The position numbers were made by a program, and so were the translations under genes. A DNA stretch of 64,000 nt. It comes from Kiritimatiellaeota bacterium B1221 (GTDB lineage Bacteria > Verrucomicrobiota > Kiritimatiellia > SS1-B-03-39 > UBA6053). A model generated the notes under the pieces. That model was not told the DNA's origin. It saw nothing but the letters and a program-made list of their open reading frames with translations, and did not search any database. Below, in pieces: positions 51,479 through 61,434 of the stretch (positions are counted from its first letter, which is position 1; every line of letters begins with the position of its first letter). The stretch covers positions 1 to 64,000 of the forward strand of contig JARHXX010000014.1 in NCBI GenBank assembly GCA_029269125.1, in the 5' to 3' direction.

Positions 51479-54397
51479 TTAATTCTCTTTGGGCGCCATC
51501 GCAATGGCCTTCAGGTTCAGGCTGCGCATCTCATCCGCCACCTTGTCGATGGGAAAGTTTTTAATGTATTGCTCGGTCAATTCAGCCACCAAATTCCAGC
51601 GGTTATCATTGCCTTCCCTGACTTGTTCCTGTGCAACATCCAACGCCAAAATAATGGCTTCCCGCACCAATGCACCCAACTCTGGAGACTTCGCCTCAGT
51701 GAAGCCCACTGCATACCAGGTGGCCAAGGCTTTCCCTGCTTCATCCTGCGCCAGATAAATATGACCCAGTGCAATATCCAAATTGGCTTTGCCGATTTTC
51801 GCTTTATCAGAGCTGCCAGGCAGACTCACCAGAATCCGACTCACCGCACTTAGCGCCTCACGGGCTTTTACAGGATCTTTCGGCTCTTTCATCAGGTACA
51901 GTTCTGACAGAGATACGCCGGCTTCCATCACCAAAGAGGACGTGGGATAATCAGTAATCAAAGTCTGGAAGGCTTCAGCAGCCTGATCTAAATCCCCTGC
52001 ACCCATGGCCGCGTTCCCCATGCCGTTGAGAGCACGTTGACGCATGGCATCATTGTCTTTGGTCCGGTCACTGGCCAACACCAGCTGATAACTGTCGCGG
52101 GCCTCTTCCCAACGCTCATTCTCCAACATCAACTGGGCCACTTTATAAATCTTTTCAATTTCGTACGCTTCGGGTTGCGCGACCATTTTCTGTACTGCGG
52201 CCTGCGCGACATCCACCTGGTCTTCTTCGAGCGCAGCCTTCACCAGGGAATAAAGTGCGTCTTTTCCGGCTTCCGACTCCGAATATTTGCTGGCAAGCGC
52301 TTCGAAGGTCCTGGTTGCCTGATCGAACTCACCCTGCTGCAGATAGAGGCGGCCCAAGTTGTACATCACATCCGGTGCCTGTGGCGTATCCGGATATTCA
52401 GACAGATAAGTATTCAACTCTGTCGCGGCCTGAACCCGCAGCTCGTCACTTTTCTCACGGCTGGCCTGACGTAACAGCAACTGACCAATCCGATACCGGA
52501 CATTCTGCAAAAATTCCTGCGTCTGCTTTTTGTTTTTGTCATCCCCGAAAACCGATCCCGGTGCTTCGAGTTCCGCACGGAGGTCGATCAGTTCCGGCAG
52601 GGCTTCTTTTTCCAGCTCCGGATCTTTCGAACTCAGTTTACTATCTGCAATCCGCAGCTTGGCATAGGCGGATTGCAGGGGATCACGAGATCGATCCCGC
52701 ACCTGCACAAACGCTTTAATCGCCTCTTCGTAGTTGTCAGATTTAAGCGCCTCTTCGGCCCGTAATTGTAAAACCCGAATCGCATAATTGCTTTCCGGAT
52801 AGAGCTCCAGAATTTCGTTGTAAACTTCCATGGCCGTGCCCTGATTCCCACGGTCCGCGGCGGCAGAACCGACTTTGAATAACATGCCCGGCGCGCTGGG
52901 ATGGCTGGGGAAGGTGCGTCCAAAATCACGGAGCACAAACTCAAATCCTTCCAGATTTTCATCATCCGCCATTTTTTTACCCACCCGCAACATGATACGC
53001 GATCCGTTTTCATCATCCGGAAAACGCGCAGCCACTTGACTGGTGAGCGCCATCAATTCCCAGTCCAAATTTTTGCTGATCCAAATTTTGCTTAAGGTAT
53101 CTAAAGCAGACAGGGTGTATTTGGTATTGGGATAGGTTTCCAATCCCTCCAACAATTTTTCTTCTGCAGAATCGACTTCTTCTTCCCGATACAATTTGGC
53201 CGCCAAATCAAGCTGACGCTTAAACATCAATTCCAACACCCGTTGCGGAGGATCTTTTTGGGTCAGATCCGTACCGAAGTTTTCTTTCACCCAAACTTTC
53301 AGATCTTCAAAAGCCAGGCCGCCCCGGTCGGCATATTCATTGCCTTCATAACGAAGAAAAGTATTATATAAATTTCCCGCAGATTTTTTTGCCAACTTTT
53401 TGGATCCTTCCACATCGCCGTTCTGCAAAGCTTTTTTCGCGAGGTCCCACTGAATCATCCCTTCCACATAACGCATGATCGCCCGGGGATATTCAGATTT
53501 CGGGGCCGCGGATTCCTCCAGAGATTTCTCTACCGCGATCGCCCGTTTTTTGGACTGGTTTAAAGTCGCCACGGCGTCTTCAGGTTTGTCCTGAAGAAAT
53601 TCCAGCCAGGCTTTCATGCCCATGGCCATATAAAAATAATTATCGTTTCCGCCCCACAGCAACTCATTTGCATACTTTTCAGAAGCGGCAATGGATGTGG
53701 TTTTCGCCTTTCCACTCTGGGTGAGCGCCTGATCCAAACGGTTTTGGGCCGCCATTAATTGAAATTTGCGTTTCAAATAGTTGTCGTCAGAAGTCTTGAT
53801 CACCAAGTCCAAAACTTTGGCCGCCTCTTCAAACTTCCCTTCATCTTTCAGAATCACCGACAGCCGCATGGCCGCGGAGGCAAAATACCGAAGGACGTCC
53901 GGGTCTTCGATGGTTTTGTTTTCATTCAACTTGAGGAACTGCTGGTAACGTTCCATCGCCGAATCATTGTTGCCCATGGCATCATAGGTCATGGCCAACT
54001 GCAGTAACATCGCCTGCCCTTTCATGTCCGTGGCGAGTTTCTTGCCTTCGAGAATGGTTTCCACTTCAGCCGTTTTACCCTGACGCAACAGTGTGCCGAC
54101 TTCAACCACCTGAATACGGTCACTCAAACTGGGAAAAGCGGAACGGGCCTCCTCAACCGCCAAAGATGCATATTCAAAAAGACCTTGATCCAAAAGGGAA
54201 CCGATAAATTCGGCCTCGTAATCAAAGGGGTCCTTCTGACGAACCGCTTGCTCCCCGGCTGCCTCTTCCTGCGCTTGCGCGCTCAGCGCGCCAAGCGTCA
54301 TCAGGCAACACAACGTACTGCGTAAGATTGTCGTTCCGGAGGAACGGATTAAAGGAAGGACGTCGGAAAATAGGATAGTATGGGAAGACCATTGCAT
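51479..54397 (-). CDS. Large exported TPR-repeat protein
   Basis: A 972-residue protein with an N-terminal export signal (TILRSTLCCLMTLGALSAQAQ), then an almost entirely helical chain of tetratricopeptide-type repeats, for example MLLQLAMTYDAMGNNDSAMERY, VMYNLGRLYLQQGEFDQATRTFEALA and MGNAAMGAGDLDQAAEAF. It is a likely periplasmic scaffold resembling the YbgF/CpoB function in Tol systems on a larger scale (inference). It is the first gene of the operon TPR, TPR, ExbB, ExbD, ExbD, ExbD; the next gene begins 13 bases after its stop. Confidence 0.85.
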   Translation of the reverse strand: MQWSSHTILFSDVLPLIRSSGTTILRSTLCCLMTLGALSAQAQEEAAGEQAVRQKDPFDYEAEFIGSLLDQGLFEYASLAVEEARSAFPSLSDRIQVVEVGTLLRQGKTAEVETILEGKKLATDMKGQAMLLQLAMTYDAMGNNDSAMERYQQFLKLNENKTIEDPDVLRYFASAAMRLSVILKDEGKFEEAAKVLDLVIKTSDDNYLKRKFQLMAAQNRLDQALTQSGKAKTTSIAASEKYANELLWGGNDNYFYMAMGMKAWLEFLQDKPEDAVATLNQSKKRAIAVEKSLEESAAPKSEYPRAIMRYVEGMIQWDLAKKALQNGDVEGSKKLAKKSAGNLYNTFLRYEGNEYADRGGLAFEDLKVWVKENFGTDLTQKDPPQRVLELMFKRQLDLAAKLYREEEVDSAEEKLLEGLETYPNTKYTLSALDTLSKIWISKNLDWELMALTSQVAARFPDDENGSRIMLRVGKKMADDENLEGFEFVLRDFGRTFPSHPSAPGMLFKVGSAAADRGNQGTAMEVYNEILELYPESNYAIRVLQLRAEEALKSDNYEEAIKAFVQVRDRSRDPLQSAYAKLRIADSKLSSKDPELEKEALPELIDLRAELEAPGSVFGDDKNKKQTQEFLQNVRYRIGQLLLRQASREKSDELRVQAATELNTYLSEYPDTPQAPDVMYNLGRLYLQQGEFDQATRTFEALASKYSESEAGKDALYSLVKAALEEDQVDVAQAAVQKMVAQPEAYEIEKIYKVAQLMLENERWEEARDSYQLVLASDRTKDNDAMRQRALNGMGNAAMGAGDLDQAAEAFQTLITDYPTSSLVMEAGVSLSELYLMKEPKDPVKAREALSAVSRILVSLPGSSDKAKIGKANLDIALGHIYLAQDEAGKALATWYAVGFTEAKSPELGALVREAIILALDVAQEQVREGNDNRWNLVAELTEQYIKNFPIDKVADEMRSLNLKAIAMAPKEN

Positions 54398-54474
54398 AGC
54401 AGAATTAAACCTCTACGCTAAACTATAGATCATCGTCAACCGTGGATATAGGGAAAATAATAAAAAAATCACCC

Positions 54475-55194
54475 TTATCCCAACCGTTGAGACACTTCAT
54501 TCCAGTTTACGACCTTCCACCAGTTGGCGATATAGTCAGTACGCCGATTTTGATAGTGTAAATAATAGGCATGCTCCCATACATCCAGTCCCAGCAGGGG
54601 ACGACCCACCTGGTTTTCAGATAAAACAGATTTCATGAGCGGGTTGTCTTGATTGCCGGTTGATACCACGACCAGCTTTCCATCACTTTCACGTACAACC
54701 AGCCAGGCCCAGCCGCTTCCGAATACGGATCCCGCCGCCTTCGAGAATTGTGTCCTGAAATCCTCCACTGACCCAAAATCTTTGCGCAGCCTGGCCGCCA
54801 GGTCCCCCTGAGGTTCTCCACCGCCCCCCTCACCGATAGGCGCCATACTCTTCCAGAAAATATTATGATTGTATGTGCCGCCTCCGTTGTTCCGGACCGC
54901 ATCACTTAAATTCGGCCCCGCCAACAAATCTTCCAGAGACGGTCGGGGAGAAACATCCTTCATTGCCGCATTCAATTTACGAACATATCCTGCGTGATGC
55001 TTTTGGTAATGAACCTTCATCGTTCCAGCATCCACTGCCGGCTCCAATGCATCAAACGCATAAGGCAAATCCATCAATTCGTATTCTCCCACTGCTGATG
55101 GTGAATTTCCACGGGCAATCATTCCGGGTGCAAAAGCCGCAGCCGCTCCCAATACCGCAGTTCTTTTCAAAGCTTCTCGACGCGTCATATTCAT
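54475..55194 (-). CDS. Fe/Mn superoxide dismutase with a Tat-type signal
   Basis: A 239-residue superoxide dismutase. Residues 1-30 form a twin-arginine signal (TRREALKRTAVLGAAAAFAPG), unusual for this family, which is mostly cytoplasmic. Metal ligands are in MKVHYQKHHAGYV, TYNHNIFW and GLDVWEHAYYLHYQ. Iron or manganese preference cannot be settled. The ATG at 55194 has GGAG eight bases upstream; ATG 55188 is also possible. It stands alone between the TPR operon and the aminotransferase gene and would act outside the cytoplasm. Confidence 0.9.
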   Translation of the reverse strand: MNMTRREALKRTAVLGAAAAFAPGMIARGNSPSAVGEYELMDLPYAFDALEPAVDAGTMKVHYQKHHAGYVRKLNAAMKDVSPRPSLEDLLAGPNLSDAVRNNGGGTYNHNIFWKSMAPIGEGGGGEPQGDLAARLRKDFGSVEDFRTQFSKAAGSVFGSGWAWLVVRESDGKLVVVSTGNQDNPLMKSVLSENQVGRPLLGLDVWEHAYYLHYQNRRTDYIANWWKVVNWNEVSQRLG

Positions 55195-55261
55195 ATTTAA
55201 ATCTCCGGGGTTATCTCCTGTCACATATCCCTAAGGGCGTTCCGGCCACTTGTCAAAGGAT

Positions 55262-56182
55262 TCATCCGATGTCCGCATGCAATAAGGCATCCAACTCAGA
55301 CTGCACCGGACCCGTGGGGAGCGCCCGGCCCTCCAACGCCACCAATGCGGTGACATAGGTGGTCGTCCCCACGATCAACACTTCCGCCAACTCAAACAGT
55401 TCCGGGGCTCGCAAACGCCGCTCCACCACTTTCCGACCTGCGGAAGCGGCCAGTTCCGCCACCCGTTGCAAAGTGGTGCCCGCCAAATGAGCCGTGGCCG
55501 GCAATAAAATGAAATTCCCTTCCCGATCCACACCCGCCAAATTTTCCGTAGCACTTTCGGTGAGGTACCCCTCGTCATCCACCCCAAGTGCAAAATGAAC
55601 ACCCGCGGCAGAAGCTTCCGCTTTCATCAAGGCATTGGGCAAATAGTTACAAGTCTTGACCGTCGCCAACCCGCCCGGTTTCGGCGGCACCTTGCTCAGA
55701 ACAGCCCTGGCCCCTCCCGGATACATCTCCATGAAAGGCGGCGGCGCACGGTATACCACCACATATAAACTTGCCGCCGGACATTCAGCAGGGTCCACCG
55801 AAAAACCTCCGGGCCCCCGCCCCAACAAAACACGCGCCAACGCACGCGGCGTTTGCGACGCGGCAAAACAGTCTTCAAGAATCTGCGTCAACCGTTCCCG
55901 TGAAAAAGGACACCGCAGTCCAATTCGATTTGCCGACCGCTCCAGCCGCTGCAGATGAGCCTCTAAATTATATATGCCTCTGCCCTCAAACAACAGCGTT
56001 TCAAAAACCCCGTCTCCCCGGTGCACCAAATGATCCTCCACCGGCACCAGCATTCCCCGCGGATCTGTGATCATCGCCCCCCACAAGCTGCTGTACATCA
56101 CCAACGCCTTGTCCGAAACCCCGTTTTCCCCGCGGGAAAGAGCCCGGTTTAACTCATCTAAAGACCATAAAGGTGTGCGCAT
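55262..56182 (-). CDS. Class IV PLP aminotransferase-like protein
   Basis: A 306-residue fold-type IV PLP protein, the group of branched-chain and D-amino acid aminotransferases and aminodeoxychorismate lyase. The PLP lysine is probably in TVKTCNYLPNALMKAEA, with HRGDGVFETLLFEGRGIYNLEAHLQRLERSA at the N-terminal dimer interface and TESATENLAGVDREG near the end. The exact reaction is not resolved. No operon partner is evident; the tRNA-Glu promoter lies just upstream on the other strand. Confidence 0.85.
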   Translation of the reverse strand: MRTPLWSLDELNRALSRGENGVSDKALVMYSSLWGAMITDPRGMLVPVEDHLVHRGDGVFETLLFEGRGIYNLEAHLQRLERSANRIGLRCPFSRERLTQILEDCFAASQTPRALARVLLGRGPGGFSVDPAECPAASLYVVVYRAPPPFMEMYPGGARAVLSKVPPKPGGLATVKTCNYLPNALMKAEASAAGVHFALGVDDEGYLTESATENLAGVDREGNFILLPATAHLAGTTLQRVAELAASAGRKVVERRLRAPELFELAEVLIVGTTTYVTALVALEGRALPTGPVQSELDALLHADIG

Positions 56183-56270
56183 ATTATAATTTTCATCCCT
56201 GAATTTGTTGCTTTGCGGACGGAAAAAAAGCCCTGACGAAATTAGTTAAAAAAAAAAGCATAAAACAGCA

Positions 56271-56298
56271 TTGACGCAAAGGAAAAGTAGTGTATGAA
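56271..56298 (+). promoter_or_regulatory. Promoter of tRNA-Glu
   Basis: TTGACG (56271-56276), a 16-base spacer and TATGAA (56293-56298) form a good sigma-70 promoter, 20 bases before the tRNA gene. Confidence 0.7.
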
Positions 56299-56318
56299 AG
56301 TGCCTCCTTCTTTTAGAC

Positions 56319-56394
<76 letters not shown>

Positions 56395-56409
56395 TTTAAA
56401 AAGCGCCAA

Positions 56410-56438
56410 AACCTTAGCAACTGCTAAGGTTTTTTTTT
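56410..56438 (+). terminator. Rho-independent terminator after tRNA-Glu
   Basis: AACCTTAGCA and TGCTAAGGTT (10 bp) pair around AC, followed by a T-run from 56430 to 56438. Confidence 0.93.
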
Positions 56439-56659
56439 GGTCAAGAGTCAACACCGTTCAGTGGGGCATTTGAGATTCAGGTTAAGCGCACATGACGCTC
56501 ACACGCCGCCTATCGTTTTCAGAAACTTCACCACAAGGGGTACATCAAAGACCTTCTGCTTCGAGAGGCCACACTTGATGATAAAGAGGCCATTTCCATT
56601 TCATCCCGACACCCTCCCTGCAGGTCCGCAACGACCCGCGAGCCTCACCCTCCGCACAC

Positions 56660-57157
56660 CTATTTCCGACGCAGGCCTTTACTTTCCTTGGCCACCCGTA
56701 TCCGATCTTTAAAATCCCTTTCGGACGGCATATATTTCAGCCCGGTAAAAATCAGAGACAAATAAGGCAGCAAAAAGACCAACAATCGCGGCATCTCGGC
56801 AGCACCCGATCCGGGTCCAAACAAAAACAGTCCCACCAAACCAAACAGAGCCGGACCTTCACTCAAGGCCATACGAATCATGACCAGACTTTGATACGCC
56901 GGAAAAGGATTTTCCCCTGCCAATTTTCTTTGAAACAGCACCTCAATCTGCATTTTCAACATTTGACTTACCACCCAGGTTGCGCCGACCATGAGCGCAA
57001 ATGTCATCAGACTTCCAACCTGGGCGGATTCTTTCCCCAGTGAATTATAAATCACCACCCCGCACACCCCTAAAAACAGAGTGGCTCCGGCCATCATCGC
57101 CAAATGGATCACCTTAAGATTCTGCCACTTTTGGGAATCAGAAACTTCGCCACTCAT
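56660..57157 (-). CDS. Small multi-helix membrane protein, unknown
   Basis: A 165-residue protein with about four hydrophobic segments (MMAGATLFLGVCGVVIY, LMTFALMVGATWVVSQML, GPALFGLVGLFLFG and LLVFLLPYLSLIFTGL). The C-terminus is basic and cytoplasmic in feel. It begins four bases after the stop of hldD and is surely co-transcribed with it. No family was recognised; link to LPS biosynthesis is only by position. Confidence 0.75.
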   Translation of the reverse strand: MSGEVSDSQKWQNLKVIHLAMMAGATLFLGVCGVVIYNSLGKESAQVGSLMTFALMVGATWVVSQMLKMQIEVLFQRKLAGENPFPAYQSLVMIRMALSEGPALFGLVGLFLFGPGSGAAEMPRLLVFLLPYLSLIFTGLKYMPSERDFKDRIRVAKESKGLRRK

Positions 57158-57161
57158 TTGC

Positions 57162-58133
57162 TCAGCCCCGGTTCAGTTGATAGGCCACGGTTTCGGCCAC
57201 ACCCTCTTCCAATGAAACAAAAGGTTTGGTATAACCCGCCGATTGCAATTTATTCATTTCCGCCTGGGTGTAATACTGATACTTGGGCTGCAAATGCGCC
57301 GGCATATCAATGAATGAAATATCGGGCTCCTTTTCGAGAGCCGCATATACCGCATGGGTTAAATCCAGCCAGCTGCGCGCCTGACCCGTACCGCAATTGT
57401 ACAAGCCGCCCGGATTTGCAGGATCCGCCAGCCAAAGCGTCACATCCACTGCATCTTTCACATATACAAAATCACGAAGCTGCATGCCATCTTCATAATC
57501 CGGACGGTGACTGCGGAAAAGTTTCACCCCGCCCCCTTCCTGAATCTGCTCGAAAGACTTGTACACCACCGAACGCATATCCCCTTTATGATCTTCATAG
57601 GGCCCGTACACATTAAAATACTTGAGCCCGGCGATCGTGTCCAACAATCCGTTCTTCAACGCCCATAGATCAAACATATGCTTGGAGTAACCGTACATAT
57701 TCAAAGGAGAAAGCGTGGGCGTGACTTCATCGGCATCCGAATACCCATCATTGCCATTTCCATAAGTGGCCGCGCTGGACGCATAGACAAAGCGGACATC
57801 CTGCTCCAGACACCATTGACAAAGATCTCGGGTGGTGCGGTAATTGTTATCCAGCAAATAGTCTGCATCTGTCTCCGTGGTGGCGCTGCAGGCACCCAAA
57901 TGAATTAAAGCGGTGATACCTTCACCCGAGACCCCACCCAAAATCGCATCCCGAAAAGTTTCCGGACTCCAGATATCCTCATACTGCAGCCCCACCAGAT
58001 TCTTCCATTTTTCGGAAGTCCCCAATTCATCCACCAACAACAAATCGGTTTCACCCCGGGCGTTTAATTCTGCGACCAAGTTCCGGCCAATAAATCCGGC
58101 GGCGCCGGTGATGATATAGGAGAAGGTATTCAT
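57162..58133 (-). CDS. hldD: ADP-L-glycero-D-manno-heptose-6-epimerase
   Basis: A 323-residue short-chain dehydrogenase/epimerase that converts ADP-D-glycero- to ADP-L-glycero-D-manno-heptose for the inner core of lipopolysaccharide. It has the GAAGFIGRN nucleotide motif, YASSAATYGNG, the catalytic YGYSKHMFD and the family motifs KYFNVYGPYEDHKG and YEDGMQLRDFVYVKD. It indicates that the organism makes heptose-containing LPS. It is followed four bases later by a small membrane gene and lies downstream of clpX on the same strand. Confidence 0.95.
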   Translation of the reverse strand: MNTFSYIITGAAGFIGRNLVAELNARGETDLLLVDELGTSEKWKNLVGLQYEDIWSPETFRDAILGGVSGEGITALIHLGACSATTETDADYLLDNNYRTTRDLCQWCLEQDVRFVYASSAATYGNGNDGYSDADEVTPTLSPLNMYGYSKHMFDLWALKNGLLDTIAGLKYFNVYGPYEDHKGDMRSVVYKSFEQIQEGGGVKLFRSHRPDYEDGMQLRDFVYVKDAVDVTLWLADPANPGGLYNCGTGQARSWLDLTHAVYAALEKEPDISFIDMPAHLQPKYQYYTQAEMNKLQSAGYTKPFVSLEEGVAETVAYQLNRG

Positions 58134-58222
58134 AGGGCTTTCAGCGTTTTAATCGGGATGGGAGGTTAATAAAATCGGTCAGATCAGCCGGATCCGACCG
58201 ATTCTTACGTTGCCGGTACGGA

Positions 58223-59482
58223 TTAGGCAATCCGCCGGTGCTCGATCTCTTCCGTCATACCAGCCAAACGGCTCTGCACCATGGGTTTGGTGATACGATA
58301 ACTCTTCTTTTCATCCTTCAGAGCCGGCGTTTCAAACATAATGTCCAGCATCACCCGTTCCAGAATCGCACGAAGCCCACGGGCACCGGTGCCACGTTTG
58401 TAAGCAATTTTGGCAATTTCCGCCAACGCAGTATCTGTGAAACTCAGATTCACGCCATCCATAGACATCAATTTCGCAAACTGTTTGGTCATCGCGTTTT
58501 TCGGCTGGGTGAGAATATGAATCAGATCCTTTTCAGACAACTCATTCAATACCGCCACCACCGGTAAACGGCCGACAAACTCCGGAATTAAACCGAACTT
58601 CACCAAATCGTGGGGATCCACCACCGTTTCACTGGTGAGCCCGACCTGATCCTCCACTTTCATGTTGTAGCCCATCACCCCTTTTCCACGACGGCGTTTG
58701 ACCACTTCGTCCAAACCGTTAAATGCGCCACCACAGATAAACAGAATTTTTTCCGTGTTCACCTTCAGGTATTCCTGCTGTGGATGCTTGCGTCCGCCCT
58801 GCGGAGGGACATTGGCAATGGTTCCTTCCAAGATCTTCAACAGCGCCTGCTGAACCCCTTCGCCGGAAACATCACGGGTAATAGACACATTTTCCGTACG
58901 ACGGCCAATCTTGTCAATTTCGTCCACGTAAATAATCCCACGCTCGGCCTGCTCGACATTGAAGTCAGCAGATTGCAACAAACGCAAAAGAATATTTTCC
59001 ACGTCTTCCCCTACGTAACCGGCTTCGGTCAGGGTCGTGGCATCCACAATACAAAAAGGCACATCCAAAAAGCGGGCCAGCGTTTTCGCCAAATAGGTTT
59101 TTCCGCTGCCAGTCGGACCGACCATCAGAATATTGCTCTTTTCGATTTCAACATCCTCATAATCCGCGCTGGCAGATTTTCCGCCGCGGTCCAGATCTTT
59201 CAGACGCTTGTAGTGGTTGTGAACCGCCACCGCCAAAATCTTTTTGGCATAATCCTGACCGATCACGTGCTCATTCAGCATATCCACAATTTCCTGCGGC
59301 TTGGGAACCCGGATTTTAGGAGCCGGGGTATCCCCCTCCGTGCTTTCGCGCTCGATCAGCGAATTGCAAAGCGTCACGCATTGATCACAGATCTGCACGC
59401 CCGGACCGGCAATTAAGCGGTCTACCTCCTGTTGGAGTTTGCCACAAAAAGAACAACGTGGATCTTCAGTTTTGGATGCCAT
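58223..59482 (-). CDS. clpX: ATP-dependent Clp protease ATPase subunit ClpX
   Basis: A 419-residue AAA+ unfoldase that feeds tagged proteins to ClpP. The N-terminal zinc-binding domain has C10, C13, C32 and C35. Walker A is GPTGSGKT (122-129), the pore loop is GYVG (155-158), Walker B ends in D187 and E188, and sensor 2 lies near RGTGARGLR. The loop that docks onto ClpP, usually IGF, reads VMGY here (residues 269-272). It starts nine bases after clpP ends. Confidence 0.97.
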   Translation of the reverse strand: MASKTEDPRCSFCGKLQQEVDRLIAGPGVQICDQCVTLCNSLIERESTEGDTPAPKIRVPKPQEIVDMLNEHVIGQDYAKKILAVAVHNHYKRLKDLDRGGKSASADYEDVEIEKSNILMVGPTGSGKTYLAKTLARFLDVPFCIVDATTLTEAGYVGEDVENILLRLLQSADFNVEQAERGIIYVDEIDKIGRRTENVSITRDVSGEGVQQALLKILEGTIANVPPQGGRKHPQQEYLKVNTEKILFICGGAFNGLDEVVKRRRGKGVMGYNMKVEDQVGLTSETVVDPHDLVKFGLIPEFVGRLPVVAVLNELSEKDLIHILTQPKNAMTKQFAKLMSMDGVNLSFTDTALAEIAKIAYKRGTGARGLRAILERVMLDIMFETPALKDEKKSYRITKPMVQSRLAGMTEEIEHRRIA

Positions 59483-59491
59483 ACCCGTTCC

Positions 59492-60100
59492 CTACGCTTT
59501 GGTTTCGGGTTTCACAATCACCTCATCAACCAGACCATAAGCTTTCGCTTCATCCGCCGAGAGGAAATTATCCCGTTCTGTGTCGGAAGTCAGTTCTTTC
59601 ACCTTGCGACCACAATTTTCCGCCATGATCGAATTCAGACGTTCTTTCAAACGCAGAATCTCACGGGTATGAATTTCAATATCGGTGGCCTGACCCTGAT
59701 ATCCGCCCCAGGGCTGATGAATCATGATACGGGCATTGGGAAGCGAGAAACGCTTCCCTTTGGTACCGGAAGACAACAAAAAGGCACCCATACTGGCCGC
59801 CTGCCCCACACAGTAGGTGCAAATGTCGCACTTCACAAACTGCATGGTGTCATAAATCCCCAAACCGGCAGTGACAGATCCTCCGGGGGAATTGATGTAG
59901 AAATGAATATCCTTTTCGGGGTCTTCACTCTGCAGAAAAAGAAACTGGGCCACCAAAAGGTTCGCCACCGCATCATTTACTTCAGTACCCAGAAAAATGA
60001 TCCGGTCCTTCAGCAACCGGGAGTAAATATCATACGCGCGCTCCCCGTGACGGGTTTGCTCAATGACATTGGGAATGGGAATAAAATTTTGTTCGTTCAT
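59492..60100 (-). CDS. clpP: ATP-dependent Clp protease proteolytic subunit ClpP
   Basis: A 202-residue serine peptidase that forms the tetradecameric degradation chamber. The catalytic triad is S103 ([10 protein letters not shown]), H128 (MIHQPWGG) and D173 ([10 protein letters not shown]). The whole length and spacing fit bacterial ClpP, with no long propeptide. Its ATG overlaps the tig stop as ATGA, and clpX follows closely, giving the common order tig, clpP, clpX. Confidence 0.97.
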   Translation of the reverse strand: MNEQNFIPIPNVIEQTRHGERAYDIYSRLLKDRIIFLGTEVNDAVANLLVAQFLFLQSEDPEKDIHFYINSPGGSVTAGLGIYDTMQFVKCDICTYCVGQAASMGAFLLSSGTKGKRFSLPNARIMIHQPWGGYQGQATDIEIHTREILRLKERLNSIMAENCGRKVKELTSDTERDNFLSADEAKAYGLVDEVIVKPETKA

Positions 60101-61434
60101 GAATCCTCTGCAGCATCTTCGGTGTTTTTGGTTTCGCCATCAATCTCAGCTTCGTCCTGGATCAACTGAAGCACCTTACGGCATACCACGTCACCACGCA
60201 AATCGTCGAGTTGATTATTTTCTTTCAAACGACGCTCCAGTTCGTCGGGCTGCATGGAATAGGCATATGCCATCATGGTCATTTCACGTTTGAACTCACT
60301 ATCGGAAACCTGAATTTCTTCCTCTCCGGCAATCTGCTGAAGGATCAGACGCAGTTTAACCTGACGTTCCGCCGTGGTCTTGGCCGTTTCGAGCAACTGA
60401 TCTTTCTGCTCCAACAGTTGTTCTTCAGTCATGCCGCCACGTTGCATATCGTTGGCGATCTGCTGAATCTGCTGCTGGGTGGCACTGCCCACCAAACTTT
60501 CAGGCAGTTCAAAACTGGTGCTTTCCAGCAACATTTCTTCAATCGCATTGCGCAACTTGCCTTCGGCCGCCCGGTCTTTTTCCGCTTCCAGAGAATCCAA
60601 AATCTGTTTGCGGAATTCTTCTGCGTTTTCCACACCCAGAGACTTAAAGAACTCTTCGTCCAGCTCGGGAAGCTTACGGGCACGCACCCCTTTTACCTCC
60701 ACATCAAACGCAACTTCTTTACCGCGCAGGCTTTCCAAAACAAAAGAGTCAGGGAAGGTCACCTTCAGGGTTTCTTTGTCACCGATGGACAATCCGGCCA
60801 GCGCCAGCCCCAATTCCGGGATAAACGCTTCGTCGCTGGCTTGCAGCCAGAAATCTTTTCCTTCACCCAAGCCTTTCGCTTCCGGCTCCACTTCTTCAAG
60901 CGGCTTGCCATCGAGCGTACTGGTGAAATCAATCTGCGCCATGTCGCCGCGGGCAACCGGACGGTCAGTCACATCTTCGAAATCCGCGCGTTGCTCACGA
61001 AGCGATTCGATGCGCGCATCCACTTCCTCATCTTTCACGTCTTCACGCTCTTTAGACAGCTTCAGACCCTTGTAAACCGGCAAGGAAATCTCAGGCCGCA
61101 CATCCACAGTCACGGAATAGCTCAAAGGCTGACCTTCCACCACTTCGATCTCTTCATCCATTTCGATGATGTTGATCACCTGCAGGTTATTTTCCTGAAT
61201 GGCTTCATGATAACTCTTGGGAAGCAAGTGGTCGCGCAGTCGACCGAGAATTTCTTTCTTAAACCGGGCTTTCACCATTTGTTTCGGTGCTTTACCGGGA
61301 CGGAAACCGGGAATCGCCACACTCTGGGCGTAAGCGCTTACGGCATCATCAAATTCACTAGTGATATCCTCTACCGGCACTTCAATATTCAGTTTACGGC
61401 GACAGGGGGAAAGTTCTTCAAGTTGGACGTTCAT
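60097..61434 (-). CDS. tig: Trigger factor (ribosome-bound chaperone)
   Basis: A 445-residue chaperone that meets nascent chains at the ribosome tunnel. The N-terminal ribosome-binding signature is GFRPGKAP (residues 43-50). An FKBP-like prolyl isomerase domain follows ([19 protein letters not shown], then [15 protein letters not shown]), and the C-terminal helical arms complete it. It is the first gene of the tig-clpP-clpX operon. The acidic tail ([17 protein letters not shown]) extends a little beyond the family core. Confidence 0.96.
   Translation of the reverse strand: MNVQLEELSPCRRKLNIEVPVEDITSEFDDAVSAYAQSVAIPGFRPGKAPKQMVKARFKKEILGRLRDHLLPKSYHEAIQENNLQVINIIEMDEEIEVVEGQPLSYSVTVDVRPEISLPVYKGLKLSKEREDVKDEEVDARIESLREQRADFEDVTDRPVARGDMAQIDFTSTLDGKPLEEVEPEAKGLGEGKDFWLQASDEAFIPELGLALAGLSIGDKETLKVTFPDSFVLESLRGKEVAFDVEVKGVRARKLPELDEEFFKSLGVENAEEFRKQILDSLEAEKDRAAEGKLRNAIEEMLLESTSFELPESLVGSATQQQIQQIANDMQRGGMTEEQLLEQKDQLLETAKTTAERQVKLRLILQQIAGEEEIQVSDSEFKREMTMMAYAYSMQPDELERRLKENNQLDDLRGDVVCRKVLQLIQDEAEIDGETKNTEDAAEDS

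Noticed and set aside
56437..56712. Open frame of 91 codons downstream of tRNA-Glu
   Set aside because: Basic, proline-rich composition with no family match; it begins just after the terminator and runs into the membrane gene on the other strand.
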